This document shows, piece by piece, positions 7,912 to 16,717 of a DNA stretch of 64,000 nt. The position numbers and the translations under genes were made by a program. The number at the start of each line of letters is the position of its first letter. Within the stretch, counting starts at the first letter, position 1. The notes under the pieces were generated by a model that did not search any database, was not told the origin of the DNA, and worked only from the letters and a program-made list of their open reading frames with translations. This stretch comes from Planctomycetota bacterium. GTDB taxonomy: Bacteria; Planctomycetota; SZUA-567; H5-PLA8. The stretch is from assembly GCA_016200135.1 (NCBI GenBank), contig JACQFI010000069.1:1-64000 (forward strand), given 5' to 3'.

Positions 7912-8742
7912 ATGTGGGCCACCCTGGGCTTTATCGCGGTCGTGGGCCTCGCCGCGTACGGCGTCACGCGCACGGCGCGGCTCTTCCTTCACGGCGAGCA
8001 CGGGCTCTTTATCTTCAAGCCGCTGGGCGCGGCGCTATACCTCAGCGCGAGCGTCTGCGCCTTCATGTTTTATCTGCTGGCCGAACGCGCCTACAGCGCG
8101 GGTTCGGGCAGCCTCGGCGCGCTGCCGCTGATCGTCGTGGTCCCGGTGCTCGTCTTCCCGTACGGCATCTACCTCTCCGGGCTGGCGGTCGAGGTCTTCG
8201 CGGGGTTCTTCAATCAGAGCGCCTCGCAAGGCGAGTTGCGTACGTACGACCGAGGCGACGCGGCGCTGGCGCGCAAGGAGTTCGCGCAGGCCATCGCCTG
8301 CTTTCGCCAGGATCTCGCGCGCTGGCCCGGCGACACCGAGGCATATTTACGGTTGGCCCGCGCGCTCGAGTGCCACGGCCAGGCGGAACTCGCGGCCTCC
8401 GAACTGAGCGCCGCGCGGCTCGCGCTTCTCAACGGCCCGCTCGACGAAGCCGAAGCCCGCGCGCGCCCGGCCATCAGCGGCTACGGCGGCCTGCGGCGCG
8501 ACCGCAACGAGCGCGTCCTCACCCTCACCTACGCCCTCGGCGACCTCTACGAAGGCCCGCTGCGCGACCCGGAGCGCGCGCGGCATTTGTACGAAGAGTC
8601 GCTCCAGCGCTTGTACGGCTACCCGAACGTCGATCCCCTCCGCGAACGGCTTCGCCGCGTCCAGGCGCGGCAGGAGGACGGCCAGGAAGCCCCGCCGCTC
8701 GATCCCGCCGCAGCGGCGTCGGGGAAGTTGTCGTTGGATTAA
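7912..8742 (+). CDS. Membrane-anchored TPR protein
   Basis: The first 100 residues of this 276-residue protein hold three hydrophobic segments (about 3-20, 36-57 and 70-97). The remainder is helical with TPR character: Y-x-x-G-x-x-A-L-x-x-K-x-F-x-x-A-I-x-x-F (about 112-131) and EAYLRLARALECHGQAELA, then pairs near 205-240. The likely orientation is a cytoplasmic TPR scaffold tethered to the inner membrane. It starts 8 bases after pilT, so it could assist the pilus machine, but that is inferred from position only. I recognise no named family. Confidence 0.65.
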   Translation: MWATLGFIAVVGLAAYGVTRTARLFLHGEHGLFIFKPLGAALYLSASVCAFMFYLLAERAYSAGSGSLGALPLIVVVPVLVFPYGIYLSGLAVEVFAGFFNQSASQGELRTYDRGDAALARKEFAQAIACFRQDLARWPGDTEAYLRLARALECHGQAELAASELSAARLALLNGPLDEAEARARPAISGYGGLRRDRNERVLTLTYALGDLYEGPLRDPERARHLYEESLQRLYGYPNVDPLRERLRRVQARQEDGQEAPPLDPAAAASGKLSLD

Positions 8743-8792
8743 AGAAAAGCGAGCTTAGATTGACGCGAGTGGGATGGCGTTAAATGAGGGGG

Positions 8793-8815
8793 CTTTCCTC
8801 GATTTTCGAGGAAAG
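8793..8815. promoter_or_regulatory. Perfect inverted repeat upstream of the HEPN-like gene
   Basis: CTTTCCTCGA and its exact complement are separated by 3 nt (8793-8802 and 8806-8815). No T tract follows on either strand, so a simple terminator is unlikely. It sits 37 bases before the ATG at 8852, where an operator for an autoregulated gene pair could lie. Confidence 0.4.
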
Positions 8816-8851
8816 TGTAGACAACATTCGGAAACTGATTAGGTTTGTGGC

Positions 8852-9325
8852 ATGAGCGACATTTTCCAAAAGATTCGCTTAAATCCGACACAATTGCGTA
8901 CAGTTGCGGATCGAAGATTTGACGATGCAAAATTCCTATGCAATAGCAAACTGAACGCACGCGCAAACGCAGCAATGTATTTAGGCGGCTTTGTTTTAGA
9001 GTGCATCCTAAAGGCAAAACTCATGGAGAAGTTCGCTTGGCTTCAGTCAATGGGCTTGCCGCAAAGGCGCTCGCAGGACGACCAAAGGCTGTGGTCGCTT
9101 TGTTATCGATCACACAACTTGGGCGAGATTCTTGAGCGCATTCCGGAAGTTTTTGATCGGATTGCACAATTTGAACAACAGGACCGGACTCAACTGGCCC
9201 AGAGCTTGAAGAAACTTTGCGCGCGATGGACCATATACGCTCGCTATTCAACCCAGATGACTGGCTGTACCGAGGCAACCCAATTCGTTGATCAGATTCA
9301 GGAGATTCGAAAATGTTTAAGGTAA
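8852..9325 (+). CDS. HEPN-like helical protein of a two-gene module
   Basis: This 157-residue, entirely helical protein starts with a helix rich in Arg/Asp (RTVADRRFDDAKFLCNS), then NARANAAMYLGGFVLECILKAKL. That layout resembles HEPN-domain proteins: a first helix packed on a hydrophobic second helix, followed by a basic patch. The canonical R-x4-6-H ribonuclease motif is not clear (SLCYRSHNLGEIL contains R-S-H), so nuclease activity is uncertain. The DNA is visibly more AT-rich than flanking genes, with TTA and other rare codons, suggesting transfer. It overlaps the next gene by 13 bases, so the two are translationally coupled. Fold assignment is by pattern only. Confidence 0.6.
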   Translation: MSDIFQKIRLNPTQLRTVADRRFDDAKFLCNSKLNARANAAMYLGGFVLECILKAKLMEKFAWLQSMGLPQRRSQDDQRLWSLCYRSHNLGEILERIPEVFDRIAQFEQQDRTQLAQSLKKLCARWTIYARYSTQMTGCTEATQFVDQIQEIRKCLR

Positions 9326-9597
9326 GCAAGACATCGCCCAAATTCCTTCACAAGCTGGAATCCGCAATTAGCGATGAATTGGGGAAGGTCGGTATTTCGG
9401 CGCGCATAATCACCGAGCCCGTACGCAGCACGAAACTTCACCGTGTCTGCGTTCTAGCTGATAAATTCAGAAACATGAAGCCTTCGGAACGTCAGAATTT
9501 GATTTGGAGAATCGCCGACACCGCTTTGAATAGAGAAGAGCAAATGCGAATCAGTATGATACTTACTTTGACACCGGAAGAATTTAAAGGCGACTAA
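9313..9597 (+). CDS. BolA-like small protein, partner of the HEPN-like protein
   Basis: The 94-residue protein starts inside the last codons of the HEPN-like gene. Residues about 35-90 run RSTKLHRVCVLADKF, then ERQNLIWRIADTAL and MRISMILTLTPEEF. This matches the BolA beta-alpha-beta layout (strand ending in a short loop, R-x-x-x-V/I-W helix, final strand with L-T-P-x-E) more than any other small fold I know. The usual conserved RH is replaced by ERQ. Paired with a HEPN-like protein in an AT-rich islet, it could be the neutralising partner of a toxin-like module. That role is an inference. Confidence 0.55.
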   Translation: MFKVSKTSPKFLHKLESAISDELGKVGISARIITEPVRSTKLHRVCVLADKFRNMKPSERQNLIWRIADTALNREEQMRISMILTLTPEEFKGD

Positions 9598-9707
9598 GCC
9601 GTAATAGTCGGAACTAAAATACTCGAACTGTGGTTCAACGCTTGACCCCGGCACGCGACTTGCGCACTAATATCGTGACCCTGTTTTTCTCTCCATCGAG
9701 GGCCGAA

Positions 9708-10097
9708 ATGACCCAGCGCCGTATCGTTCTGAAACGCATCTTGGCTACTCTCGCCTTTGCGGCCGTGGGGTTGGCCGCGCTGATGCCCGCGGGGATGATC
9801 CCGAAGCTGGCCGGTCCGTGCGGACAGGCGCTGTGCGAATGCGCGACGTCGCCGGCCGCGGCCTGCTGCTTGTCCCGCCCGGAGGCCGCGCCACGGTTCG
9901 TGCTGGAACCAGGCGCGCGGCAGATCGAACGCGTCACGACGAACGTAGCCTTCCAGATGGTCCTGGGCGCAGCCGATTGCGCGGAGACCCTCGCGCCGCC
10001 CGTCCTGACAAGCGCCCCAGTCACGCCTCCTCCCGCGGACTTCGCCGCGCCGCCAAGCATCGCCCTGGATATCCTCACGCCTCCTCCCCGCGGATAA
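9708..10097 (+). CDS. Secreted Cys-rich small protein
   Basis: From ATG 9708 this gives 129 residues. The N-terminus is a basic start followed by a hydrophobic stretch (about 9-31), either a signal peptide or a single anchor. Next comes a cysteine cluster (GPCGQALCECATSPAAACC, about 37-55) with six Cys, then a proline-rich tail (PPVLTSAPVTPPPADF). Such clusters often bind metal or form disulfides in the envelope. The following gene also begins with a secreted Cys motif (CACDRCG), so the two probably act together, perhaps in metal handling. I cannot name a family. An earlier in-frame GTG would add an implausible polar extension. Confidence 0.55.
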   Translation: MTQRRIVLKRILATLAFAAVGLAALMPAGMIPKLAGPCGQALCECATSPAAACCLSRPEAAPRFVLEPGARQIERVTTNVAFQMVLGAADCAETLAPPVLTSAPVTPPPADFAAPPSIALDILTPPPRG

Positions 10098-10193
10098 CCC
10101 CCCGCGTACGTTCAGCAGACTTCTTCTAACTATCCGCTCGACGCGGCCCGACGCCGCGATCCACGAATAGCGCTCTTTTTCGGGGGCATCATC

Positions 10194-11199
10194 ATGTCTT
10201 CACGCATGCTCGCTCTGCTTGGGTTCTGCCTCGTGCCGTCACTCGCATGCGCCTGCGACCGCTGCGGGAGCAGCATGTCCGACCCTGAACGCGGCGGCGC
10301 CTCGGCGCTTCACCGCATCGCCCGGCGATCCCGATTTCAAATGGGGCCTCGACCTCGCCATCGACTACCGTAAGGCCGCGCATCTGGACGTTCAGCGCGC
10401 CCATGAGATCATTGAGTCCGGCCGCGATACCCATGGGCATATGTACGACCTCACGCCCTCGCTGCGGCTCTCGTACAACGTCACGAAGGACCTCACCGTT
10501 GGCGTGACGCAGAGCTACCGCTACCTGCGCATGCGCAACATCGAGGGCTCCGAAGAGGAAGGCGATCCGGATGCGCCGGATCCGGTCCTGGGCCGGCGCG
10601 AGACGAGCAAAGGATTCGGCGATCTCGTCTTCGACGTGAAGTGGCGCTTCAAGAAGCTGGCGGACAAAGGCTTCCCCGTGGACCTCGCGGTCTTCGCCTC
10701 GCTCAAACCGCCGTCGGGCAATACGCAGAAGCGCAACCCCGATGGAGAACGCTACGAAGCCGAGGACCAGCCGGGGACCGGAAGCTGGAACGGCACGCTC
10801 GGCCTCGCGGCCTCCAAGACGTGGGACGGCGGCACATGGGGCGCGTCAGGCTCGGTGGCGCATACGTTCAAGGGCGAAGGGACGCAGCAGTTCAAGGAGG
10901 GCGATTCGACGGCCATCGCCCTCAGCGGCAGCCGGCGGCTAACATCCGCGAAGACCTCGTACCGGGTCTATGCGAGCCTGGGCGTGCAGGGCCTTATCGA
11001 ACAGAAAGCGCGGGAGGACGGCAACAAGAGCCCGGACCACGGCGGGCAGACGCTCTTCGCGGTGCCCGGCATCTCAGCGCAACCCATCAAGCGCCTGACA
11101 CTCTCGGTGAACGCGACGGTGCCGGTCTATCAGGAAGAGAATGGGTTCCACCAGAAGGAAGCATGGGGCATGCAGTTCCACGCGGGGATCAAATTCTAG
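10194..11199 (+). CDS. Outer-membrane beta-barrel transporter-like protein, apparent frameshift
   Basis: ATG 10194 opens a frame coding for a signal peptide (about residues 1-19) and the motif CACDRCGSSM, but that frame stops at 10371-10373. The rest of the protein continues in the +1 frame, beginning about GDPDFKWGLDLAIDYR near 10330 and running to the TAG at 11197-11199. The second part shows alternating amphipathic strands (LRLSYNVTKDLTVGVTQSYRYL, LTLSVNATVPVY) and ends in MQFHAGIKF with a terminal aromatic, as in outer-membrane barrels. A single indel between about 10300 and 10335 would restore one protein of about 334 residues. Whether this is a sequencing error or a real mutation cannot be told. 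Confidence 0.6.
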
Positions 11200-11206
11200 C
11201 GGCGGC

Positions 11207-12427
11207 TCAGGCGGGCGCCTTTTTCTTTGCGACCTGTTCGTAGAGCGCGGCGATCTCTTCGGCAGTGCGGCGGACGTTGAAGAGCTCGGAGATCCGCACC
11301 ATGGCGTTCTCGCCCATGCGGCGGCGGCGTTCGGGATCGGCCAAGAGCTCCATACAGGCGCGGGCGAGCGCCTCGGGATCGCCCGGCGGCACAAGGATGC
11401 CGGTCTCGCCGTGCTTCACGATCTCGGCCTTGCCGCCCGAATCGGTGACAACCACCGGCAGCCCGGCGGCGCCGGCCTCGGCCAGCACACGTCCGAAGGG
11501 CTCGCGGTCGCTGGGCGAGACCAGGAGGTCCGCCGCGGCCAGCAAGTCCGGGATGTCCTCGCGCTGCTGCAGGACCAGCAGGGCGTCCTCGCCGAGCCCC
11601 AACGCATGGGCGCGCGAGTCCAGGAAATCGCCGTAGCTGGCATTCTGGTGGAAGAGGTCGCTGCCGACGAGCAGGCCCATGGCGTCGGGCACCGTCTTAC
11701 GGACGCGCGCCAGCGCTTCAAGGAACAACTCGTGGCGTTTCCACGGCACCCAGGAGCCGATGTCGATGAGCAACGGGGCGTCGAGCGGCACGCCGAGATA
11801 GGCGCGCGTGCGATGCCGCACCGCGAGGCGGTCCATGGGGCTATGGAAGCGCAGGACGTCGATGCCGTTCTCAATCAGGCGGATCTTCTCGGCCGGGACG
11901 CCTTGCGAGAGCAGGTGTTCCTGCACGGCTTTGGAGATCGCGATGGCCGCGGCGGTCGACTTGGCCAGCACTTTGGCCAGCGCGCCGAGGGGCCGCAGGT
12001 CGCGGCAGTGCCAGACGAACGGCGTCTTGGTCTCGCGGCTGACCTCCCACGCCACGAGCGCCGCGGAGTCGGTGTTCGCGTGCAGGACGTCGATCTCGCG
12101 CTCCCGGACGACCTTCTGGATCGCCTGGGAAGCCTGGTAGAGCGCGCGGACCTGGCCCGCCAAAAGAAAAGGCGAGAGCGTCCGCCAGAACCGGCGCAAG
12201 GGCACGGGATGGACGGGAACTTCGGCCAGGGCAAAGAGGCGCGCCAGTGGACCTTCGGGCGGCACGCACGCGACGGCCTCGACCCGTTCTTCCGGAAAGG
12301 CGCAGAGGAGCTCGTACAACGAGCGCTCGGCGCCGCCTACTTCGCCCGCCGCGGAAAGCAGAAGCACTTTTACGGGCGCGGCAAGGGCCGCCGGGGCCGC
12401 GTCGTGTTCCGTTCCGGAGTCGTTCAT
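11207..12427 (-). CDS. Family 4 glycosyltransferase
   Basis: This 406-residue protein has the two Rossmann-like halves of GT-B enzymes. The N-terminal half carries the glycine loop GEVGGAERSLYELL. The C-terminal half carries DLLVSPSDREPFGRVLAEAGAAGLPVV, the E-x7-E nucleotide-sugar motif typical of GT4 (Glu in EPFG and Glu in LAEAG). It likely transfers a hexose to a cell-surface glycan or lipid precursor. ATG 12427 is chosen because AGGGA lies 9 bases upstream; ATG 12433 is also possible, and the longer frame upstream has no protein-like sequence. The gene converges with the frameshifted barrel gene, only 7 bases apart. Confidence 0.85.
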   Translation of the reverse strand: MNDSGTEHDAAPAALAAPVKVLLLSAAGEVGGAERSLYELLCAFPEERVEAVACVPPEGPLARLFALAEVPVHPVPLRRFWRTLSPFLLAGQVRALYQASQAIQKVVREREIDVLHANTDSAALVAWEVSRETKTPFVWHCRDLRPLGALAKVLAKSTAAAIAISKAVQEHLLSQGVPAEKIRLIENGIDVLRFHSPMDRLAVRHRTRAYLGVPLDAPLLIDIGSWVPWKRHELFLEALARVRKTVPDAMGLLVGSDLFHQNASYGDFLDSRAHALGLGEDALLVLQQREDIPDLLAAADLLVSPSDREPFGRVLAEAGAAGLPVVVTDSGGKAEIVKHGETGILVPPGDPEALARACMELLADPERRRRMGENAMVRISELFNVRRTAEEIAALYEQVAKKKAPA

Positions 12428-12623
12428 GCGCATGAATCCCTGGTCACGACCCAGCGAGTTCGGCAGTCGAATGATAGTGCACCTTATCCGTTGACGGGTT
12501 CTCGCGCAACCAAGCTGCAAAGGCAAGGCACCTTGGGATAATTCAGGCTTGACCCTTATAGCCAAAAAGGTTATCAAAGCCTCTCAGGTCGGTCCTGCGC
12601 TCCACTTCGGAGGTAACTCCAAC

Positions 12624-13286
12624 ATGACTCAGCGGCAGAGCACCCGGCAATCGTCCCGCACGAGCGGCCGTGTCGCCCGAGCCAGCGAGGCCAAGATCTC
12701 CGCGCGCGGCGAGGGCAAGAAGGGCCAGTCGATGCGCAAAGCCGGCGGGACCGGCGGCGGCAAAGAACTGATGATCGGCGGCATCGTGATCGTCGTGCTG
12801 TGCGTGGCCGTCGGCATCATGTACGTCCAGAAGAACACCGAGATCCGCGACGCCACCGAAGCCAAGCGCCTGGCGAACAAGGCCACCGAGGACAACATCG
12901 ACCGGGCCAAGACCGCCTTCCGCGACGCCGAGCGCGCGGGCATGGCGTTCGTCACGAGCAAGAACGAGAAGGCCACCGACGAGGAGCTCTTTGGTTCGCT
13001 GAAGGGTAACGACACGGTCTACAACGTCGTCTTCAACCGCAACTACACGGATAAGCGCCGCTCCAACCAGACCGAACAGCGCCCGATGTTCAAGGAGCGC
13101 ATGACGCCACTCGGCATCGGCACGTCCCTGGGCACACCGGATGGCATCCAGATCAACAAAGGCACGGCCGATAACGGCTCGACGGAAATCGTTATCGCGC
13201 GCAAGAACTACATGGCCGACAAGGACGACAAGACCAACAGCGGCGGCGAGATCCTCGTGATCGTCAAAGCCGTGAAAGCCAAGTAG
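12624..13286 (+). CDS. Membrane-anchored protein with basic N-terminus
   Basis: This 220-residue protein has a Ser/Arg/Gly-rich, strongly basic cytoplasmic N-terminus (1-48), one transmembrane helix (about 50-70, ELMIGGIVIVVLCVAVGIMYV) and a soluble outer part of about 150 residues. The outer part begins with a charged helix (ATEAKRLANKATEDNIDRAK) and ends in short strands (EILVIVKAVKAK). No known domain is evident. The start at 12624 is supported by GGAGGT 9 bases upstream. The next secreted protein gene begins 20 bases after the stop, suggesting an operon. Confidence 0.65.
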   Translation: MTQRQSTRQSSRTSGRVARASEAKISARGEGKKGQSMRKAGGTGGGKELMIGGIVIVVLCVAVGIMYVQKNTEIRDATEAKRLANKATEDNIDRAKTAFRDAERAGMAFVTSKNEKATDEELFGSLKGNDTVYNVVFNRNYTDKRRSNQTEQRPMFKERMTPLGIGTSLGTPDGIQINKGTADNGSTEIVIARKNYMADKDDKTNSGGEILVIVKAVKAK

Positions 13287-13306
13287 CCCACCAAGAGGAC
13301 CGTCCT

Positions 13307-14245
13307 TTGCTCCGCAAGGACCGCGCCCCAACCGTGTCCTCCCGGCAGGCCATGCGACCGGCCCTTTTCTGCGCGCTTGTTTTCCTCGCCTTCGTTTCCG
13401 CACGTTCCGCCTTGGCCGACATCGTCGTGCTGAAGAACGGGCGGCGCCTGGAAGGCCGCGTCGTCGCGGGTGAAAAAGAGATCACGGTCTACACGCGCTT
13501 CGGCTCGATCAAGGTCGATCGCGATCAGGTGGACTCGATCCTGCCCTCCAAGACAGTCCTCGACGAACTTCAAGAGAAGCAGGCCGCCATCCAGGAACGC
13601 ATCGCCGCCGAGAAGCCCGACGGGGTCGCCCAAGGCCAGCTCTGGTTCGGCCTCGCCCAGTGGTGCGGCGAGAAGCAGCTCGACCGCGCGCGCGAAGAGA
13701 ACCTGCGCCGCGCCATTGCCGCGGACCCCGACCAGCCGCTCGCGCGCCAGGCGCTCGGCTACCTGAAAGTAGAAGGCCGGTGGGTGACCGGCGCCGAACG
13801 CCAGCAGGCCCTGGGCTTCGTTCGCTACGGCGAAAGGTGGGTGACGCCGGAGGCCCGCGACGACGCCGAGAAGGCCGGCGCGGAAGCGCATAAGCGCGAC
13901 CTGGAACAGGAGCGCCAGGAAGCGGAAGTCCGCGTCAAGAAGGCCGAGGCCGAAAAACTCGAAGCCGAAAAGCGCCTGATCGAATCGCAGACCGACCGCG
14001 CCCGGGACGAACGCGCGCGCCTGGACCGCGAATGGGACGACCTCCAGCGCGCGCGGGCGCAGCTTTACGATAGCCGCTATTACTGGCCGTACTACTTTCC
14101 GGTCTACGGAACCGGGCCGTATCCGCAGCCGCCGGCGACGACGCCCGCCGCGCCCGTGAAACCCCGGACGCCGCCGGCGTCCGACTTCCCCAACTCGGGG
14201 TTGAATAACGGCGTGAGCGGCCCTGGCATGCCGGTCTTGAAGTAG
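13307..14245 (+). CDS. Secreted LSm-like/coiled-coil protein
   Basis: The 312-residue protein has a signal peptide ending near ARSALA. Directly after it comes a small beta domain, DIVVLKNGRRLEGRVV then ITVYTRFGSIKVDRDQVDSI, resembling the Sm-like domain seen after signal peptides in many planctomycete proteins. Two WVT-containing segments follow (GRWVTGAER and ERWVTPEAR), then a long charged coiled coil (about 185-245) and a Pro/Tyr-rich tail. The function is unknown. TTG 13307 has AGAGGA upstream, but ATG 13352 would give a more compact signal peptide and is a fair alternative. Confidence 0.65.
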   Translation: MLRKDRAPTVSSRQAMRPALFCALVFLAFVSARSALADIVVLKNGRRLEGRVVAGEKEITVYTRFGSIKVDRDQVDSILPSKTVLDELQEKQAAIQERIAAEKPDGVAQGQLWFGLAQWCGEKQLDRAREENLRRAIAADPDQPLARQALGYLKVEGRWVTGAERQQALGFVRYGERWVTPEARDDAEKAGAEAHKRDLEQERQEAEVRVKKAEAEKLEAEKRLIESQTDRARDERARLDREWDDLQRARAQLYDSRYYWPYYFPVYGTGPYPQPPATTPAAPVKPRTPPASDFPNSGLNNGVSGPGMPVLK

Positions 14246-14344
14246 CCCTTCCATTCATCGCGCTCGTTTGTCCGTTGAGACGCTCCAGACACCCCGCTAC
14301 AGTACCAAGCGCACTTCTTAAAAAGTCTCCGAAAGGATGGCGCT

Positions 14345-15295
14345 ATGGCAAAGTCCGGCAAAGCAAACCCCATCTCGAAGCGCAAGGCCGACGTCTCCAT
14401 AAAGAAGGTCCTCTGCGCGACGGACCTCTCGCCCTGCTCCCAGCACGCGCTCGCCGCGGCGGCCGAGATGGCCGAGGCTTACGACGCCACGCTGATCGTT
14501 ACGCATATCGTCGAACTCTGGGACGCGCGTTACGACTTCCTGGTTAAAGACCTAGGCAAGCGGCTGGCCGAAGACGCGCGCGCCCAGGTCGCCCAGGAGT
14601 TGGAACACCTGGGCAAGACCGAGAGCGTGCCCGTCGAAGTGCTGATCCGGAAGGGCCACGCCGGCGTCGAGTTGGTCCGCGCGCTCAAGGAGACCGAGGC
14701 CGACCTGGTGGTCGTCGGGAGCCACGGCAAGGGCGCCATCGACCGTGTCCTGCTCGGCAGCACCGCCGAGCGGCTCCTGCATGTCTCGCCCGTCTCCGTG
14801 CTGATCGCGCGGCCGAGCCCTCATCCGGATATCACCCGCATCGTCGCGGCCATCGAGGCTTCGCCCACTTCCGAGGCGGGCCTCGACTGGGCCCTCGACC
14901 TCGCGCGCCGCGAAAAGCTCGCCTCCATCTCGGTGGTGAACGCGTTTGAGGTGCCCACCGGCTACCTCGAAGCCGGCATGACCTACGAATCCGCGCGCAA
15001 GAAGATGCAGGAGATCCACGAACTCGACATCGGCCGCGCCCTCGCGAAGCGCAAAGGCGCCGTAAAGATCGCGCCGCACATCGAGGAAGGGCCCACGGCG
15101 GAGACGATCGTCAAATTCGCGGGCCAGCAGGAGGCCGACCTGCTCGTCCTCGGCACGCATGGGCAGTCGCGGCTGGCCGCCTTCTTCCTCGGCAGCGTGA
15201 CGCAGAAGGTCGTGCGCATCGCGCCCATGTCGGTGCTCGCGGTCAAGTCGCCCAAGCACCGCCAGAGCATCCTCGAAGCGCTGGATTTCATCTGA
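14345..15295 (+). CDS. Tandem universal stress protein
   Basis: Two UspA domains are fused in 316 residues, about 18-158 and 162-303. Each ends in the ATP-binding G-x2-G-x9-G-S/T pattern: GSHGKGAIDRVLLGSTAERLL and GTHGQSRLAAFFLGSVTQK. The first strands IKKVLCATDLSPCS and ITRIVAAIEASPTS also match the family; the second lacks the usual Asp. Tandem USPs are soluble nucleotide-binding stress proteins, often acting as pseudo-dimers. ATG 14345 follows AAAGGATGG. It is monocistronic, with no terminator I can define. Confidence 0.85.
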   Translation: MAKSGKANPISKRKADVSIKKVLCATDLSPCSQHALAAAAEMAEAYDATLIVTHIVELWDARYDFLVKDLGKRLAEDARAQVAQELEHLGKTESVPVEVLIRKGHAGVELVRALKETEADLVVVGSHGKGAIDRVLLGSTAERLLHVSPVSVLIARPSPHPDITRIVAAIEASPTSEAGLDWALDLARREKLASISVVNAFEVPTGYLEAGMTYESARKKMQEIHELDIGRALAKRKGAVKIAPHIEEGPTAETIVKFAGQQEADLLVLGTHGQSRLAAFFLGSVTQKVVRIAPMSVLAVKSPKHRQSILEALDFI

Positions 15296-15371
15296 GATTC
15301 GTGGCACGCGTGGCACAGGACGCCCACCTGTTCAGAAGGTCCGGCGACGCCGCGCTGACACGAACGGCCGC

Positions 15372-16211
15372 TCAGCTCTTGCGGCTCTTCGCCCAGTTGT
15401 CCTTCATGATCCAATCGAGCAGGCGCGGCGAGAGCCACTGCGCCGCGATGCCGGCCTTGCCGGCGGCGGTGAGGTAGGCGTTGCGGCGCGGCCGGCGCGC
15501 GGCGGAAAAGATCACGCGCGCGACCGCCTCGGAACTCATGCCGCTTGCGGGTGGCAAGTAGCCCTTGGGCCGCGCGCCTTCGGCAGTCTTGAAGAAATCC
15601 GTCTGCGTCACGCCGGGGTTCACCACCGAGACCGCGACGCGCTCGTCCGCCAGTTCGATGCGCAAGGCCTCGCTCAAGCCTTCCAGCGCGAACTTGGAGG
15701 CGCAATAGGAGGCCATGCCCGGCAGCGCGCGGCGGCCCACGAACGAACTGACCATCACGATCGCCGCGCCCCAGCGCCGCCGGTTCCCCTTCGCGGCCTC
15801 GCGCAGCAGCGGCAGCGCCGATTGGGTGCAGCGCAGGACGCCGAAATAATTCGTCTCCATGTTCGCGCGGAAGCGTTCGAGCGGCGTCTCTTCCACCGAA
15901 CCGTACACGCCGTAGCCCGCGTTGTTCACCAGCGCGTCCAGCTTGCCGAAACGCTTCCGGAAGGCGTCGAACGCGTCTTTGACGGAGTCGTCGGAGTTCA
16001 CATCGCAGCGCAGGGGAAGAATAGTCGCGCCAGGAACTTCGGCCGTGACGGCCTGGGCGATCTCGTCGAGCTTCTCGGTGCGGCGCGCGGCGGCGGCCAC
16101 GTCCCAGCCGGCGGCGGCGAAGACCTTCACGCAGGCGGCGCCGATGCCCGCCGAAGCGCCGGTGACCAACGCCACCGGACGCCCGCCGTGCATGCCCGCG
16201 CTCGCGCTCAC
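15372..16211 (-). CDS. Short-chain dehydrogenase/reductase
   Basis: This 279-residue classical SDR has the nucleotide loop TGASAGIG (17-24), NNAG (96-99) and the catalytic Y169-C-A-S-K173, with Ser156 in MVSS completing the triad. Arg residues after the second strand (AAARRTEKL) favour NADP(H). The substrate cannot be deduced; the C-terminal basic extension (about 225-279) resembles membrane-associated SDRs that act on lipids. The start is GTG 16211, with GGAGG close upstream; ATG 16193 is an alternative. It lies 21 bases downstream of the lipoprotein gene on the same strand. Confidence 0.85.
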   Translation of the reverse strand: MSASAGMHGGRPVALVTGASAGIGAACVKVFAAAGWDVAAAARRTEKLDEIAQAVTAEVPGATILPLRCDVNSDDSVKDAFDAFRKRFGKLDALVNNAGYGVYGSVEETPLERFRANMETNYFGVLRCTQSALPLLREAAKGNRRRWGAAIVMVSSFVGRRALPGMASYCASKFALEGLSEALRIELADERVAVSVVNPGVTQTDFFKTAEGARPKGYLPPASGMSSEAVARVIFSAARRPRRNAYLTAAGKAGIAAQWLSPRLLDWIMKDNWAKSRKS

Positions 16212-16232
16212 CGGCCTCCGTCCGAACTCGCC

Positions 16233-16559
16233 CTATTCGCCCGAGCCGCCCGTATGCTCGATGCTCTGCGAGATCAGCTTGTTGTCGCGATAGACCAGCC
16301 GCAGGGTCTCGCCGTTCAACGCGCCTCGGACAACGAAGTAGTAAATCAGGCGGTCGCCGTCCTTTTGAACCGCGTCGGGCTTGCGCCCCATGGCCGCCAA
16401 CGCCACGTCGGGAGCGGAGCTCTCGGGGATGCGCTCCATGCGCCGGCTGTCCTCGCGCACGAGGCTCGCCTGCTGCACGCCGGCTTTGGTCCCGCTGCAG
16501 CCCGCCAGGCTTGCCCCCGCCAGAAGCACCGCCGCCCATATCATGGTCCGCGCACCCAT
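16233..16559 (-). CDS. Small lipoprotein, BamE/SmpA-like pattern
   Basis: The frame gives 108 residues from ATG 16559, which has GGAGGG about 9 bases upstream. A short signal peptide ends in the lipobox LAGC (Cys about residue 20), so the mature protein is lipid-modified. The mature part contains APDVALAAMGRKPDAVQ, then DRLIYYFVVRGA and TLRLVYRDNKLI. That order of a helix with G-x-P followed by W/Y strands and a D-x-K turn is shared with SmpA/BamE-fold lipoproteins, but the match is loose. The longer upstream frame is proline/glycine-rich non-coding sequence. Confidence 0.65.
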   Translation of the reverse strand: MGARTMIWAAVLLAGASLAGCSGTKAGVQQASLVREDSRRMERIPESSAPDVALAAMGRKPDAVQKDGDRLIYYFVVRGALNGETLRLVYRDNKLISQSIEHTGGSGE

Positions 16560-16717
16560 CGTCCCGCCCTCCCTATTTTTCGGCGCACACATGGTACGGC
16601 AGCCGGAGGTTTCTCTCAAGGCGCTATGCCCATCGCCGCCCCAACTTCCTCTCGCCCCACGGCCGCGCCCGGCTACCATCTGTTTAAACGAGATAACCCG
16701 GGCGAATCTTAGACCTC

